DNA of 64,000 nucleotides from Sporosarcina sp. P34 (GTDB lineage Bacteria > Bacillota > Bacilli > Bacillales_A > Planococcaceae): the NCBI RefSeq assembly GCF_002743375.1, contig NZ_PDZC01000009.1, positions 1 to 64,000 on the forward strand, written 5' to 3'. Of the stretch, positions 8,206 to 17,986 are shown piece after piece (within the stretch, counting starts at the first letter, position 1; each line of letters opens with the position of its first letter). A program made the translations under genes and the position numbers. A model generated the notes under the pieces. It did not search any database. It was not told the origin of the DNA and worked only from the letters and a program-made list of their open reading frames with translations.

Positions 8206-11200
8206 ACAAATTCCTCCTGTAAGCGAATCATTTTTGCACCACTGAATAAGTACAGCACCATTTCTTTAATTTCGATGGAAAGAATGGATTCCAACACATT
8301 CTTATACAAATTTAACTGAGTGCCATACCGAACTTGCATTTCTTTTTCAATTGCCGAATCGGAACGAAACTTACTGACATCGTCCGTTTTATAATCCACG
8401 AGTACCCACTCGCCGTTTTCATGAAATAGACAGTCGGCAATACCTTGCAGCAACTGAAATTCCCCTTCAACAGCAGGTAGCGCATAAGTAAACGGCATTT
8501 CACGCAACACCTCATCAGCTTGCTTCATCCGTTCGCCTAGTGACGTCTCGAAAAATGCTACAATCGCCTGAATGTCAATCGCCGCTGCTTCTTCTTTCGT
8601 CAGCAGTTCACGTGTTTCGAGTTGCTTGACAAAGTTTCTGGCACTCACTTGATCCAATTTCTCTTTCAAATCCAGATGCTGCATGACGGTATGCATCGCG
8701 GTTCCAATTTCCGCTTTCGTCAATGAACGTTTCTGTAAAAACGATGGTCGTGCATGAAGGTTTGAGATGCGTTTCGTGGCGCCTTGTTCCATTTCTTCAA
8801 ACGGATCCGCATCTCCTCGTTCTAACTCAAGCAACGCAATCCGCTTCAACTCACTGACGGATTGCTTAGAAGATAATTCCACCGCAAATTCAAACGGGTA
8901 CTGCGCATCAAAACGGCTTCGCACTTCTTCCACCAACACCGGATCCGCCATGGCATTTTCCTGATCGACAGGAATCCAGTCCTCGATCTCCACTTCATTC
9001 GTCTGATGAAAAGCCGAAAATGGCAAGGCATTGACTTCCCATGACGACGAATCCGCAAGTAGTTCTCCGCCTGTCATCTTACCAAACTTACCAAAATCCA
9101 TATGACGTGCAACAGCTGGGCCTATCCAGTCGAGGTAACCGGTTGCCCGTGAACGTGTGTATTCCGGCAATGGATCCTCTTCATCCAATAACTGTGCTTC
9201 TTGCCACTTGTTTATCGTCTTTTCGATGTCTTTAACGGAGGCAATCAATTCCAAATGCTCTTTAGCACGTGTCATGGCTACGTAGAGTACGCGCATTTCT
9301 TCTGCTCGCATCTCTAGCTCCTTTTTCTCTTTGATCGCTAGAAACGGTAGTGACGTGAACGTAATCCGTTTTTCCGGATCGATCGCTTTGACGGCGAGAC
9401 CGAAATGCTGATCGAACAAATACGGATTGTGGAAATCCATTTTATTAAACGGACGTCCCATTCCCGCTAAAAATACATACGGGAACTCTAGACCTTTCGA
9501 TGAATGAATGGTCATGATCCGCACGACGTTTTCCTTTTCACTCATGAACCGCGCTTCCCCGAGATCGTCTCCGCGTTTACGCATGCGGTCGATAAATCGA
9601 AGGAAGCGGAACAATCCACGGAACGACGTCTTCTCATAGGCCATCGCACGGTCATGTAATGCACGTAGATTCGCTTGACGTTGTTTACCGTTCGGCAAAA
9701 TCCCGACCATTTCGTAATAATGCGTATCTTGATATACTTGCCAGATCAATTCGGATAAGGAACCGTGCCGCGCCATATTCCGCCAGTCTTCAAGTAATAG
9801 GAAAAAGCGTTGAAGCTTTTGCTGAGTAGCAGGATTCACTCCCGCACCACCGGTCTGCATGAATACTTGCAGTGCTTCATAAAACGTCGCATTGCGATTG
9901 ACGAGGCGAATTTGCGCGAGTTCATTTTCGGTCATGCCAACAAATGGCGCACGCAACACCGACACGAGCGGAATGTCTTGGTACGGATTATCGATGACAC
10001 GCAATGTATTCAGCATAATCATCACTTCAATTGCGTCAAAATAGCCTGAAGATAAAGATACATAGACAGGAATCCCAGCGGCCTTTAATTCATCCGCAAT
10101 TTCACTCGACCACGTCATCGAACGCATGAGGATGACAATATCACGGTATTCAAGCGGACGTTGTGTACCACTGAAGGCATCCGCTACTTGCGCCTGTTGA
10201 TCTTTCCATGCCTTGATCTTCTGTGCAATACACCGTGCTTCCACTTGGGATTTCTTCAGCTCTTGCTGGGCTTCTTGCTCTTGCGACATGTCCTCCTCTT
10301 CATTCTCATACAAAATCGTCAAGCCCGCCGATACGTCTTTTTCGGGATATTGCGCACCGTATTTTAACGCGGCGGCGTCATCATACTCTATTTCTCCCAC
10401 TCGCGTTCCCATGATCTGCCTGAAAATAAAATTCGTTGCATCAAGCACTTCTTTACGGCTTCGGAAGTTGGCATTCAAGTCAATTTTCAATCCTTGATCC
10501 CCTATATCTGATGTAAAGCGATCATACTTCCCTAAAAATAAACCTGGTTCTGCCAAACGGAATCGATATATTGATTGTTTGACGTCCCCTACCATAAATA
10601 AATTGCCATCTACTTCTCCGCCTTGCTTTACTAACTGCAAAATAGCTTCTTGTAAGAAGTTCGTATCTTGATACTCGTCCACCAATACTTCCGCAAATCG
10701 ATTGCGGTAATCGTTCGCAATATCAGAAGGTACTCGCTCCCCGTCGACTTCTTCGGATAAGATCTGTAACGCATAATGTTCGAGATCCGAGAAATCCACT
10801 AAGCCGCGCTCTTCTTTTAACACTTGGTAACGCGTCGCAAAATCTTCTACCAATCCGACGAGCGTGTGCATAAGTGGCGCCATTAAACGAATTTCTTCTA
10901 ATAATCTGGCAGGTGTGCGAGTAAAGTACGTATCTTTTAATGCAGTGACCATTTTCTTCACTTGATCACGCATCGTCTTACCACGCGTAGCCAAGTCTTC
11001 GTCACATGTACCTTTACGAATCGTACCTGCTTTGACCCACTTCAACGTCTGGAAATACGCAAAGGCATCTTCCCACTTCCCGTGAAGCATATAATTTAGC
11101 GCTCCGTCAATCCAGGCTTCATCAGCTTTCGCGGTTTCAAGCAACGGCAACGGGCCGTCGTTCATTTCTGCTACTCGCTGCAAATCGCGTGCTACCGTCT

Positions 11201-11906
11201 TAGCTTCTTCAAGCGTATGCTGGATTGATACTTTCAGCGAATCGATGAACGACAATTCATCAATCGTCGCATCCTCCCCAATTTCATATTGCTGTGGAAT
11301 GAGCTCTAGCCACTGCGATGGATTCGGATGTACACGGGAATAATCATAGAGCTTATCAATCAGCGTCTCGATCGCCTGATCATTCCGGTCTGACGTGAAA
11401 CTATCACTCAGACGATAAATCGCTTCCGGATCGGGCTGACTGTAGGCATCTTCCAACACAAGTGCAATCGTGTCATCACGTAAAATCGCCGCCTCTGTTG
11501 CATCGGCAATACGGAATCCAGGATCTATATCCAGTACATAGGAATACTGTCGAACGACTTGCAGACAAAATGAATGCAACGATGAAATCTGTGCTTTATT
11601 CAATAAATTCAATTGTCTGCGCAAATGGACGGAAGAAGGATCCTTGACGATTGCTTCTTCGAGCGCACTAGCCATACGGTGACGCATTTCGGCAGCCGCC
11701 GCATTTGTAAACGTCACAACGAGTAGCTGATCTACGTCTATCGGATTTTCTGTGTTCAATACTTTTTCAATCATCCGCGTGATGAGGACTTTCGTTTTCC
11801 CTGAACCTGCTGCAGCAGATACGAGAATATCTGTACCGGATGCATGGATTGCTTTCCATTGATCATCCGTAAATGTCTCATGTGGCGGCTTATCTGGAAT
11901 TCGCAT
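8202..11906 (-). CDS. addA: ATP-dependent helicase/nuclease subunit A (AddA)
   Basis: 1,234 residues, the normal size for AddA. It has a UvrD/SF1A helicase core with Walker A SAAAGSGKTKVL near residue 30, motif II LVDEYQDTN near 410, motif III-type GDVKQSIYRFR near 441 and motif VI LYVAMTRAKEHL near 883. The RecB-like nuclease motif is VLVDYKTDD near 1182. With AddB it forms the AddAB enzyme that resects double-strand breaks and loads RecA after Chi recognition. ATG start with AAGGAGATCGATCCAG upstream. The start lies inside the end of addB (17-bp overlap), indicating translational coupling. Confidence 0.97.
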   Translation of the reverse strand: MRIPDKPPHETFTDDQWKAIHASGTDILVSAAAGSGKTKVLITRMIEKVLNTENPIDVDQLLVVTFTNAAAAEMRHRMASALEEAIVKDPSSVHLRRQLNLLNKAQISSLHSFCLQVVRQYSYVLDIDPGFRIADATEAAILRDDTIALVLEDAYSQPDPEAIYRLSDSFTSDRNDQAIETLIDKLYDYSRVHPNPSQWLELIPQQYEIGEDATIDELSFIDSLKVSIQHTLEEAKTVARDLQRVAEMNDGPLPLLETAKADEAWIDGALNYMLHGKWEDAFAYFQTLKWVKAGTIRKGTCDEDLATRGKTMRDQVKKMVTALKDTYFTRTPARLLEEIRLMAPLMHTLVGLVEDFATRYQVLKEERGLVDFSDLEHYALQILSEEVDGERVPSDIANDYRNRFAEVLVDEYQDTNFLQEAILQLVKQGGEVDGNLFMVGDVKQSIYRFRLAEPGLFLGKYDRFTSDIGDQGLKIDLNANFRSRKEVLDATNFIFRQIMGTRVGEIEYDDAAALKYGAQYPEKDVSAGLTILYENEEEDMSQEQEAQQELKKSQVEARCIAQKIKAWKDQQAQVADAFSGTQRPLEYRDIVILMRSMTWSSEIADELKAAGIPVYVSLSSGYFDAIEVMIMLNTLRVIDNPYQDIPLVSVLRAPFVGMTENELAQIRLVNRNATFYEALQVFMQTGGAGVNPATQQKLQRFFLLLEDWRNMARHGSLSELIWQVYQDTHYYEMVGILPNGKQRQANLRALHDRAMAYEKTSFRGLFRFLRFIDRMRKRGDDLGEARFMSEKENVVRIMTIHSSKGLEFPYVFLAGMGRPFNKMDFHNPYLFDQHFGLAVKAIDPEKRITFTSLPFLAIKEKKELEMRAEEMRVLYVAMTRAKEHLELIASVKDIEKTINKWQEAQLLDEEDPLPEYTRSRATGYLDWIGPAVARHMDFGKFGKMTGGELLADSSSWEVNALPFSAFHQTNEVEIEDWIPVDQENAMADPVLVEEVRSRFDAQYPFEFAVELSSKQSVSELKRIALLELERGDADPFEEMEQGATKRISNLHARPSFLQKRSLTKAEIGTAMHTVMQHLDLKEKLDQVSARNFVKQLETRELLTKEEAAAIDIQAIVAFFETSLGERMKQADEVLREMPFTYALPAVEGEFQLLQGIADCLFHENGEWVLVDYKTDDVSKFRSDSAIEKEMQVRYGTQLNLYKNVLESILSIEIKEMVLYLFSGAKMIRLQEEFV

Positions 11907-14900
11907 CTGGATCGATCTCCTTCCTCATCATGTCTAGTGATTCTTCCGGCTTATAGGCCGAATAGTTCCGTGCAGGCTGTGTCGGATCCGTACGATCAAA
12001 CTGACAAATTGACTGATACGAACAGAACGTGCACGGCATATGTTCTTTTAGGCGGTACGGGTAGACACGTGTATCACCTGACAGCATGCCGTCTCCTGCC
12101 TGCTGATGTTTCTTGCGGACAAATGAACGCAAAATATTAATATCTTCAGGTGGTACGACTTTTGAATTCGAATAAAACGAGCCGTCTTTCTTCAAGCGTG
12201 CCGGAATAATTAACGACTCACTTTCGATATGATCATCCATCGCCAGTGCAACGTCCGCATCTTCCACTATATAGCCTTGCATTTTATAAGATTTTAATAG
12301 CTCTTTTTCCACAGCATCTTCGTTTAACTCTTTTGTCAAACGCAACATCGGATTGTGAACATACATATAAAGTACACCTGCGGGATTTGCGTAAACACCG
12401 AGCCAATCTTCCGCATGCTCGAGTGCAACATCTAGATACGTCAGCATTTGTAGCGATAAGCCATAATACACTTCAGTCAAATCAAGTGCACGGGCCGACG
12501 ATTTGTAATCGACTACTCGCAGATACGTCTGATCGTCTTTTTTCATCGTATCGATTCGGTCGATTCGTCCTCTAATATGCATCTGTTGACCATTTTTCAA
12601 ATTGATTTCAAGTGGTGCGATTTCTTCATTCGGACCAAAACCTGCCTCGATCGCAATCGGCGTAAAGCTTGAATTACGCGCCTGCGACTGTAGTGCACGG
12701 ATCGTCCGTTGAATAATTTGCATCAACTTTCGTTGAATATATGCATAGCGTGGACTCGACAATAAAATTCTATGGAAGAACTTCGGCGCTAGTGCATCGA
12801 TCGCTTCACGGCCTAACTGCCAGCACTGTTCTTTCGTCAACGCAGCCCAAGACAAACCTTGGCGCATGACTTCGTCAGATACCCATTTCAATGCCGCATG
12901 GAATAAATCCCCGATATCCGGTGCTTCCAACTGGAATTCAAAACGCTCTTGCAAATTCAGACCATATGTCGTGAAATGTTGGAACGGACAACTGTAATAC
13001 GATTCTATCCTGGATACACTCGTTGTAAAGGACGAACCATATAAACCTGTCGTCAGTTCGGTATCGAGCAACTCGGTCTTCTGTCGCTTCAATGCAGGTT
13101 GAACGATGGACTCTATAACTGAAGACCACAGTGGATCTTCTTTATAATACGCTAGAACCGCTTGCCATTCAGGTGCGATTTCTTCCTGTGTTGAAGCTTG
13201 GCGCATCATACGGATTGCATAGGACAGCGCCACTTCGGGGTGTTCGATATACGTTAGCTTGTCCACAACCTCAGATAATTCCGTTGGTTCCATAACGGCG
13301 ATCTCCGTTGGTATATTCGATACAATTTGCCTTAATCTAGGAATGTAAAGTGAAGGAATCAATGCTTTCCCTTCTTCATCCGCAATGGGATAGCTGACTG
13401 TCAAACGCGCACTCGCTCCGGTAAACGCTCGATACGCCATATACGATTCGCGCATGAGCTGAAGTTTGGTCGTAGGTGCGAGAGTCATGCCGATTTCACT
13501 AAACAACTCTCGGTCACTGTCCGAAAGTAACCCTTCATGATCATTACGCAAAGGCAATATCCCTTCATTCGCACCGAGTACAAACACCGCTTCAACATCC
13601 ATCGCATTGAATAACTCTATCGTTGTCACAGTTACTTGATCGAGCGAAGGCGGAATCAATTTGAATTCTAGCGTATCGAATCCTTCATCCAATATTTTAA
13701 TGGCTTCGGCAATCGGCAGTTCTTTCTCCCCGAACATCAGCACAAACTGATCCAGCACATTAATCCAACTCGTCCACGCTTGTTCATGTTCCGCTGCTGC
13801 TTGCAAACGATTTATTGTATGTTCCGTTTGCTGCAACTCTATTATTTTATCGTAAATACGAAGAGATTCTATTGTGTAAAACAGCGCTTCTGCCACGTCT
13901 TGACCGGTACGAGCAGCCGTTAACTTCTGCTGTAACTGCTCAATCGGTTCGCGAATCATATCGCGTGTCTCAGCAAACTCTGCTTGGGTTGCGAGTTCTT
14001 CATCTGTCTGTACGGTACGGACTTTTTCCAGACCCCTATAGCGACTAACCTTCCAACGCTCTTCATCTTGCCAACGGGATTTACCATGAATTCCTTTAGC
14101 CAGTACGAAATTCTCCAAACGGTCTGCCCGCTCTCTCCACACTTGTTTGCTTTCATTGATCGGGAAGAACAAATCCGTCTTCACTGCCCTGAACACTGCT
14201 TCATACGACCAATCTGTGCGCACCGCTTCAAGCAATGAACGCACAAATTCAATCAACGGATGATGAAGCATCGGTTTCTTTTGACTAATGAACACGGGAA
14301 TATCATATTGCGTGAAGATATTCTGGATCAATTCGTTATACACATCCGGTTGACGATGGACAACTGTCATCCCTCGGTAACGCTTGCCTTCACGCATCAT
14401 CTTGCGAATCGAACGCGCCACGGCATGAACTTCCGCACGGCGATTCGACGCTTCGATTAGTTGAATCGCGCCTTCTGATTCAAACGATTCAGGAGGATAG
14501 CGATCAAACTGCTCTTCCAAATGCGCCAATTCTTGACTGGAAAAGCGTTGCAACTCTGTCAAATGAATGCGTTCTTCACGATCGACTGACTCACTATAGG
14601 CCAGCTGCTGAAGCGTTTCGTACTGTTGCTGTGCTGTATGAAATAATTCATGCTCGCCGGTATGCACTTTTTCTTCCATTGGTAACACGACTGTAACGCG
14701 TTTCGTATATTTCATTAATTGAGTAATAATCGTGTATTCCTGTGTCGTGAAATCACCGAATCCATCGATGTAGATCGACGCATCCTGCAACCATTCCGAA
14801 TGCGCTAATTGTTCAGCTAACGCATTGAGTTGCCCTTCACTGTCCATATACGTCGTTCCAAGACGTTCTTCTATTTTCTCAAGCAACAAGTGCAAATCAT

Positions 14901-15381
14901 GCGCTTTATCTTGCAAAATGCGAGGAGCTTGCTGATCGGCAAGCGAAGTCATCAATTCGGAAAATGCTTGTTGATCGATACAATACTTACTGAATTCCTT
15001 CATGATGTCACTAATTTGCTCAGCGAACCCGTGCTTCGAAGCAGCTTGCTTAAATAGCTTGAACGATTCCTTATTGTCTTCTAGCACACTGCGTACAAGC
15101 ATGCGATATCCGAAGCTATCCACCTCTTCCCGTGTGATGCCGCCGACTTCTTGCAACACCCGCCATGCAAGACGTTTAAATGTAAGTACTTGCGCGCGAA
15201 TCATACCAGTCATTCCAGACTTGACGGATAAACTGTATTCCATCGAGTAAGATAGTTGATCGGGTACGATAACCACAATGGGAGCCCCCATCGGACGTTG
15301 CTTCAGCTCTTGTGCAATTTCTCGTTCAATAAAAGTAGTCTTTCCTGTCCCGGAGCGACCTGTAATAAAGCGCAGTGACAT
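11890..15381 (-). CDS. addB: ATP-dependent deoxyribonuclease subunit B (AddB)
   Basis: 1,163 residues, as expected for AddB. Walker A is GRSGTGKTTF at residues 8-17. The middle is a degenerate helicase scaffold that reads Chi. The C-terminal nuclease has VVDYKSS near residue 950 and is bracketed by the four-cysteine iron-sulfur staple: one Cys in YYSCPFQ near 800 and three in CTFCSYQSIC near 1115-1124. Strong ribosome binding site (AAAGGGGAGAGTACT) before the ATG. First gene of an addB-addA-DUF418 operon whose upstream side is a 460-bp intergenic stretch holding a palindromic repeat. Confidence 0.97.
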   Translation of the reverse strand: MSLRFITGRSGTGKTTFIEREIAQELKQRPMGAPIVVIVPDQLSYSMEYSLSVKSGMTGMIRAQVLTFKRLAWRVLQEVGGITREEVDSFGYRMLVRSVLEDNKESFKLFKQAASKHGFAEQISDIMKEFSKYCIDQQAFSELMTSLADQQAPRILQDKAHDLHLLLEKIEERLGTTYMDSEGQLNALAEQLAHSEWLQDASIYIDGFGDFTTQEYTIITQLMKYTKRVTVVLPMEEKVHTGEHELFHTAQQQYETLQQLAYSESVDREERIHLTELQRFSSQELAHLEEQFDRYPPESFESEGAIQLIEASNRRAEVHAVARSIRKMMREGKRYRGMTVVHRQPDVYNELIQNIFTQYDIPVFISQKKPMLHHPLIEFVRSLLEAVRTDWSYEAVFRAVKTDLFFPINESKQVWRERADRLENFVLAKGIHGKSRWQDEERWKVSRYRGLEKVRTVQTDEELATQAEFAETRDMIREPIEQLQQKLTAARTGQDVAEALFYTIESLRIYDKIIELQQTEHTINRLQAAAEHEQAWTSWINVLDQFVLMFGEKELPIAEAIKILDEGFDTLEFKLIPPSLDQVTVTTIELFNAMDVEAVFVLGANEGILPLRNDHEGLLSDSDRELFSEIGMTLAPTTKLQLMRESYMAYRAFTGASARLTVSYPIADEEGKALIPSLYIPRLRQIVSNIPTEIAVMEPTELSEVVDKLTYIEHPEVALSYAIRMMRQASTQEEIAPEWQAVLAYYKEDPLWSSVIESIVQPALKRQKTELLDTELTTGLYGSSFTTSVSRIESYYSCPFQHFTTYGLNLQERFEFQLEAPDIGDLFHAALKWVSDEVMRQGLSWAALTKEQCWQLGREAIDALAPKFFHRILLSSPRYAYIQRKLMQIIQRTIRALQSQARNSSFTPIAIEAGFGPNEEIAPLEINLKNGQQMHIRGRIDRIDTMKKDDQTYLRVVDYKSSARALDLTEVYYGLSLQMLTYLDVALEHAEDWLGVYANPAGVLYMYVHNPMLRLTKELNEDAVEKELLKSYKMQGYIVEDADVALAMDDHIESESLIIPARLKKDGSFYSNSKVVPPEDINILRSFVRKKHQQAGDGMLSGDTRVYPYRLKEHMPCTFCSYQSICQFDRTDPTQPARNYSAYKPEESLDMMRKEIDPDANSR

Positions 15382-15844
15382 AGTACTCTCCCCTTTCGTT
15401 GGAAGTTGAATTTATACAAGTTCATTTAATCAGTTAGTAAGTAGCTTTTGTGGTTCTGCATGTGTTTTTCTATTTGCAGTTGGTCAGGAATTTGTTGTTT
15501 TGCTGACCGTGTTAGTAGAGATTTCATTGTCCCACTTTGTCGCTCGTGGAGGCACCTTCGTAAATAACATTGTAGCGCAGGTACGTCACAACAATCAGAA
15601 CCACAAACTAGTTGATCGTAAGTGGAAGGCGGCGACTCCCGGAGGATCAGCGTGCGCCTTGAGACCCTGGACTGAACGAAGTGAGGGAAGCGGCTCAAGC
15701 CACGCCCTCGGGAAAGCGTCCGCCTGGAACGTCGATCAACGGTGCCATTCCACTTTCCATCTTCCCTATTTCAGAAAGAAAAAAATCCCTATCGCTCTTT
15801 CTTCCATTGTACCGAAAGAAAAGAGAGACAGGAACCGTTAACCG
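15382..15844. other. Intergenic stretch between addB and the TVP38 gene
   Basis: 463 bp without a convincing gene. It holds the promoter side of addB near 15400-15600, one full palindromic repeat at 15609-15743, and a short purine-rich tail. ORFs across it are open only because the repeat lacks stops; none has a ribosome binding site. Confidence 0.6.
15609..15743 (+). repeat. Full palindromic intergenic repeat
   Basis: Outer arms GTTGATCG (15611-15618) and CGATCAAC (15733-15740), then GGCGG/CCGCC, the conserved pair CGACTCC ... GGAAAGCGTCC, and inner arms GCGCCTTGAG / CTCAAGCC-ACGC. The interior is nearly identical to the palindromes at 303-436 and 30050-30177, while the outer arms differ and instead match the collapsed copy at 3850-3883. 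This suggests a conserved core with location-specific flanks. Confidence 0.8.
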
Positions 15845-16477
15845 TTATTCTTTTTTAGGATCACCATGCACACTAGAAAAACTCCTGAAATCTTCTTCGA
15901 CTTTCCGCGTCAACCTGCGCTCAAACCATTTCCCCACCAACCACAGCAAGAAAATCACAACAAACATAATCAACGTCCGAATCGGCTGCGTAATGAGCGC
16001 TCGCACATCATACCCAATAAACGTAATCATCATAATCATCACCAACTTACCAAGCATCAACACGAACAAATAATTCTTCTTATTCATATTCGACAAGCCC
16101 GCCACGAGATTCACCAAAGCAGAAGGCGTAAACGGAAAACAAATTAAGACAAACAACGGACCAAAACCATTACGCTCGACCCATTGAATTAACTGTTGCA
16201 CCTTTTTAGGACGGGTCAGAAACGAGAAGAACTTACTGCCGCCAAATCGCCGGACGAGCAAGAACACCACATACGAACCCGCTACCGTTCCAGCCCAGGA
16301 AAGCACAAAGCCTAGCCAAAAACCGAATGCGATAGCATTGGCGATAACAAATACGAAAAGTGGCAGAAATGGAAGGAATGCTTCCAAAAACGTTGGAATG
16401 AATCCCATGAAAAAACCTAGTGCTTCATACTGTTCTGCCAAATCCTCCACTTTATCAATTGATAGCCATTCATTCAT
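15845..16477 (-). CDS. TVP38/TMEM64 (DedA-superfamily) membrane protein
   Basis: 210 residues from the ATG at 16477, which has GAGGGTG six bases upstream; a GTG at 16492 lies within that ribosome binding site. It has five to six membrane segments and the VTT/SNARE-associated domain (about 40-165) with the signature LSWAGTVAGSYVVFLLVRRFGG (central) and CFPFTPSALVNLVAGLSNM. B. subtilis YhjE is of this type and lies in the addBA neighbourhood. The VTT fold is linked to lipid scrambling or carrier-lipid transport; the precise role here is unknown. The C-terminus is basic and cytoplasmic. Confidence 0.8.
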   Translation of the reverse strand: MNEWLSIDKVEDLAEQYEALGFFMGFIPTFLEAFLPFLPLFVFVIANAIAFGFWLGFVLSWAGTVAGSYVVFLLVRRFGGSKFFSFLTRPKKVQQLIQWVERNGFGPLFVLICFPFTPSALVNLVAGLSNMNKKNYLFVLMLGKLVMIMMITFIGYDVRALITQPIRTLIMFVVIFLLWLVGKWFERRLTRKVEEDFRSFSSVHGDPKKE

Positions 16478-16572
16478 CGCCAACACCCTCACTGATTTTC
16501 ATAGTTTTTCGTCATAACGCTGTAGAATTTGTTGAATTATAGTATACTAGCACCAAGATTGGTAAAAGAAAG

Positions 16573-17307
16573 ATGGGCTGCCTAGTGAATACAACCTTTT
16601 TTCATGGCCTGAAAGCAGGATCGAGCATTGCCATTGGCTATTTTCCCGTTGCACTGACATTTGGACTGCTCGCCAAAACGACTGGCCTCACGATTATCGA
16701 AGCAACCGCAATGAGCATATTCGTTTACGCGGGAGCCGCTCAATATATGTCACTTAGCTTACTTGCGACCGGTGTTGCACCGTGGCTCATCGTGACGAAT
16801 ACGTTTATCGTCAATATTAGGCACTTTCTCATGACGGCTGCGCTAAGTGAAAAAGTGGAACCTGCGCCTAAATGGAAAAAAGCGATCTATGCATTTGGAA
16901 TCACTGATGAAACCTTTTCTGTTCTGGCTACGCAGAAGAGTCGACAAGTCACGACCGCCTTTACATTTGGCGTTGCCTTGATTGCCTATAGTAGTTGGGT
17001 GGTCTTTACAGCAGTTGGTCACGTCATCGGAGCCAACTTACCACAATTTCTACAAAAGGCGATGTCCGTTGCGCTCTATGCGATGTTCATTGGCTTGCTC
17101 GTACCATCCATGAAAGGCAATCGCAAAGTGGTGTTGCTTGCGGTAATTGCAGCAGTCATTCACTGCGCATTGTATTACACGCAGTTACTCTCTACCGGAT
17201 GGTCGATCTTGGTCGCGACGCTCGCCTCCGCTATATTGGTTGAGATTCTTTATGTAAAGAGTAATAAGAACGTCGAACGCTTTACTACACGGAAGGAGGC
17301 AAACTGA
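16573..17307 (+). CDS. azlC: AzlC family branched-chain amino acid export permease
   Basis: 244 residues with about eight membrane segments. The family signatures are visible: GYFPVALTFGLLAKTTGLT (about 21-39), SIFVYAGAAQYMSLSLL (about 48-64) and NIRHFLMTAALS (about 80-92). AzlC forms a complex with the small AzlD protein, encoded next, to export branched-chain amino acids or analogues. The stop overlaps the azlD start (TGATG). The ribosome binding site before the ATG is weak (AAGAAAG), so an in-frame GTG at 16585 is an alternative start. Confidence 0.9.
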   Translation: MGCLVNTTFFHGLKAGSSIAIGYFPVALTFGLLAKTTGLTIIEATAMSIFVYAGAAQYMSLSLLATGVAPWLIVTNTFIVNIRHFLMTAALSEKVEPAPKWKKAIYAFGITDETFSVLATQKSRQVTTAFTFGVALIAYSSWVVFTAVGHVIGANLPQFLQKAMSVALYAMFIGLLVPSMKGNRKVVLLAVIAAVIHCALYYTQLLSTGWSILVATLASAILVEILYVKSNKNVERFTTRKEAN

Positions 17308-17609
17308 TGGGATCTATGTATTGGTGGATGTTGCTCGGCATGGCCGTTGCTACATATGTGCCCCGAATGATACCGTTGACCATTCTCGACGGCAAGGAAT
17401 TGCCGCCAATTGTCAGCGGTGTGTTGCGCAATATTCCATATGCAGTGCTCGGTGCACTTATTTTCCCGGCTATTTTACATATCCAAGATGATATTCTTTT
17501 CGGTGTAATAGGCGCGATCACAGCGTTTACACTAGCTTTCCTCGGTCTCGACGTCATGTTTGTCGTGATTGGTACCATTGCAGCGCTCGCCGTGTACAGT
17601 TTATTTTAA
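17307..17609 (+). CDS. azlD: AzlD family small subunit of the amino acid exporter
   Basis: 100 residues with three to four membrane helices. The typical AzlD opening is present: a first helix followed by VPRMIPLTILDGKELPP (about 19-35) and VLRNIPYAVLGALIFPAIL. It starts within the azlC stop (TGATG, one-base overlap) and has GGAGG 9 bp upstream inside azlC, so the two are translationally coupled. It ends before a bidirectional terminator. Confidence 0.9.
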   Translation: MGSMYWWMLLGMAVATYVPRMIPLTILDGKELPPIVSGVLRNIPYAVLGALIFPAILHIQDDILFGVIGAITAFTLAFLGLDVMFVVIGTIAALAVYSLF

Positions 17610-17673
17610 CTCTTAGTCTCACTATTCCCCAGTGTGGCGACAATTAAAACAGGTACTAGCTAGTATCTGAGAC

Positions 17674-17721
17674 AAAAAAAGCGGTTTTCAAAGCAAATAT
17701 GCTCTTTGAAAACCGCTTTTT
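17674..17721. terminator. Bidirectional terminator between azlD and csbA
   Basis: GCGGTTTTCAAAG (17681-17693) pairs perfectly with CTTTGAAAACCGC (17704-17716), flanked by A7 on the left and T5 on the right, so it works for both converging units. Confidence 0.9.
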
Positions 17722-17972
17722 CACTCCTCGGTTTGATTCAGTCGCGCATTCTTCACCATGCGCGATGCAAACCAAAAACCTACCGTCAACGACACCGCAT
17801 CCGCTACATATAACATCCAGTTATGCGTATAGCCCGCATAGACCGATGCTGCGATCAGCGACAATGTCAAGATTAATCCAACGACGTGATGAAATGTCAC
17901 GCGCGTAAAAAATACAACTAAAATCCCTGGCAACAACATCGCAAATAGTAACTTCGTGTCGAAATCATGCAT
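17721..17972 (-). CDS. csbA: CsbA-like small membrane protein
   Basis: 83 residues with three membrane helices. It has the CsbA-type segments LLPGILVVFFTRVTFHHVVG (about 13-32) and a final helix before a basic tail. In B. subtilis csbA is a general-stress (sigma-B) gene of unknown biochemical role, located near minJ and ctpB as here. Start ATG with GGGGAG seven bases upstream. It follows the minJ gene by 14 bp on the same strand, so it probably shares its transcript, and it ends at the terminator described at 17674-17721. Confidence 0.8.
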   Translation of the reverse strand: MHDFDTKLLFAMLLPGILVVFFTRVTFHHVVGLILTLSLIAASVYAGYTHNWMLYVADAVSLTVGFWFASRMVKNARLNQTEE

Positions 17973-17986
17973 ATTGTTCTCCCCTT

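Noticed and set aside
15426-15841. Short ORFs on both strands between addB and the TVP38 gene
   Set aside because: They cross the palindromic repeat, lack ribosome binding sites and show no recognisable protein features.
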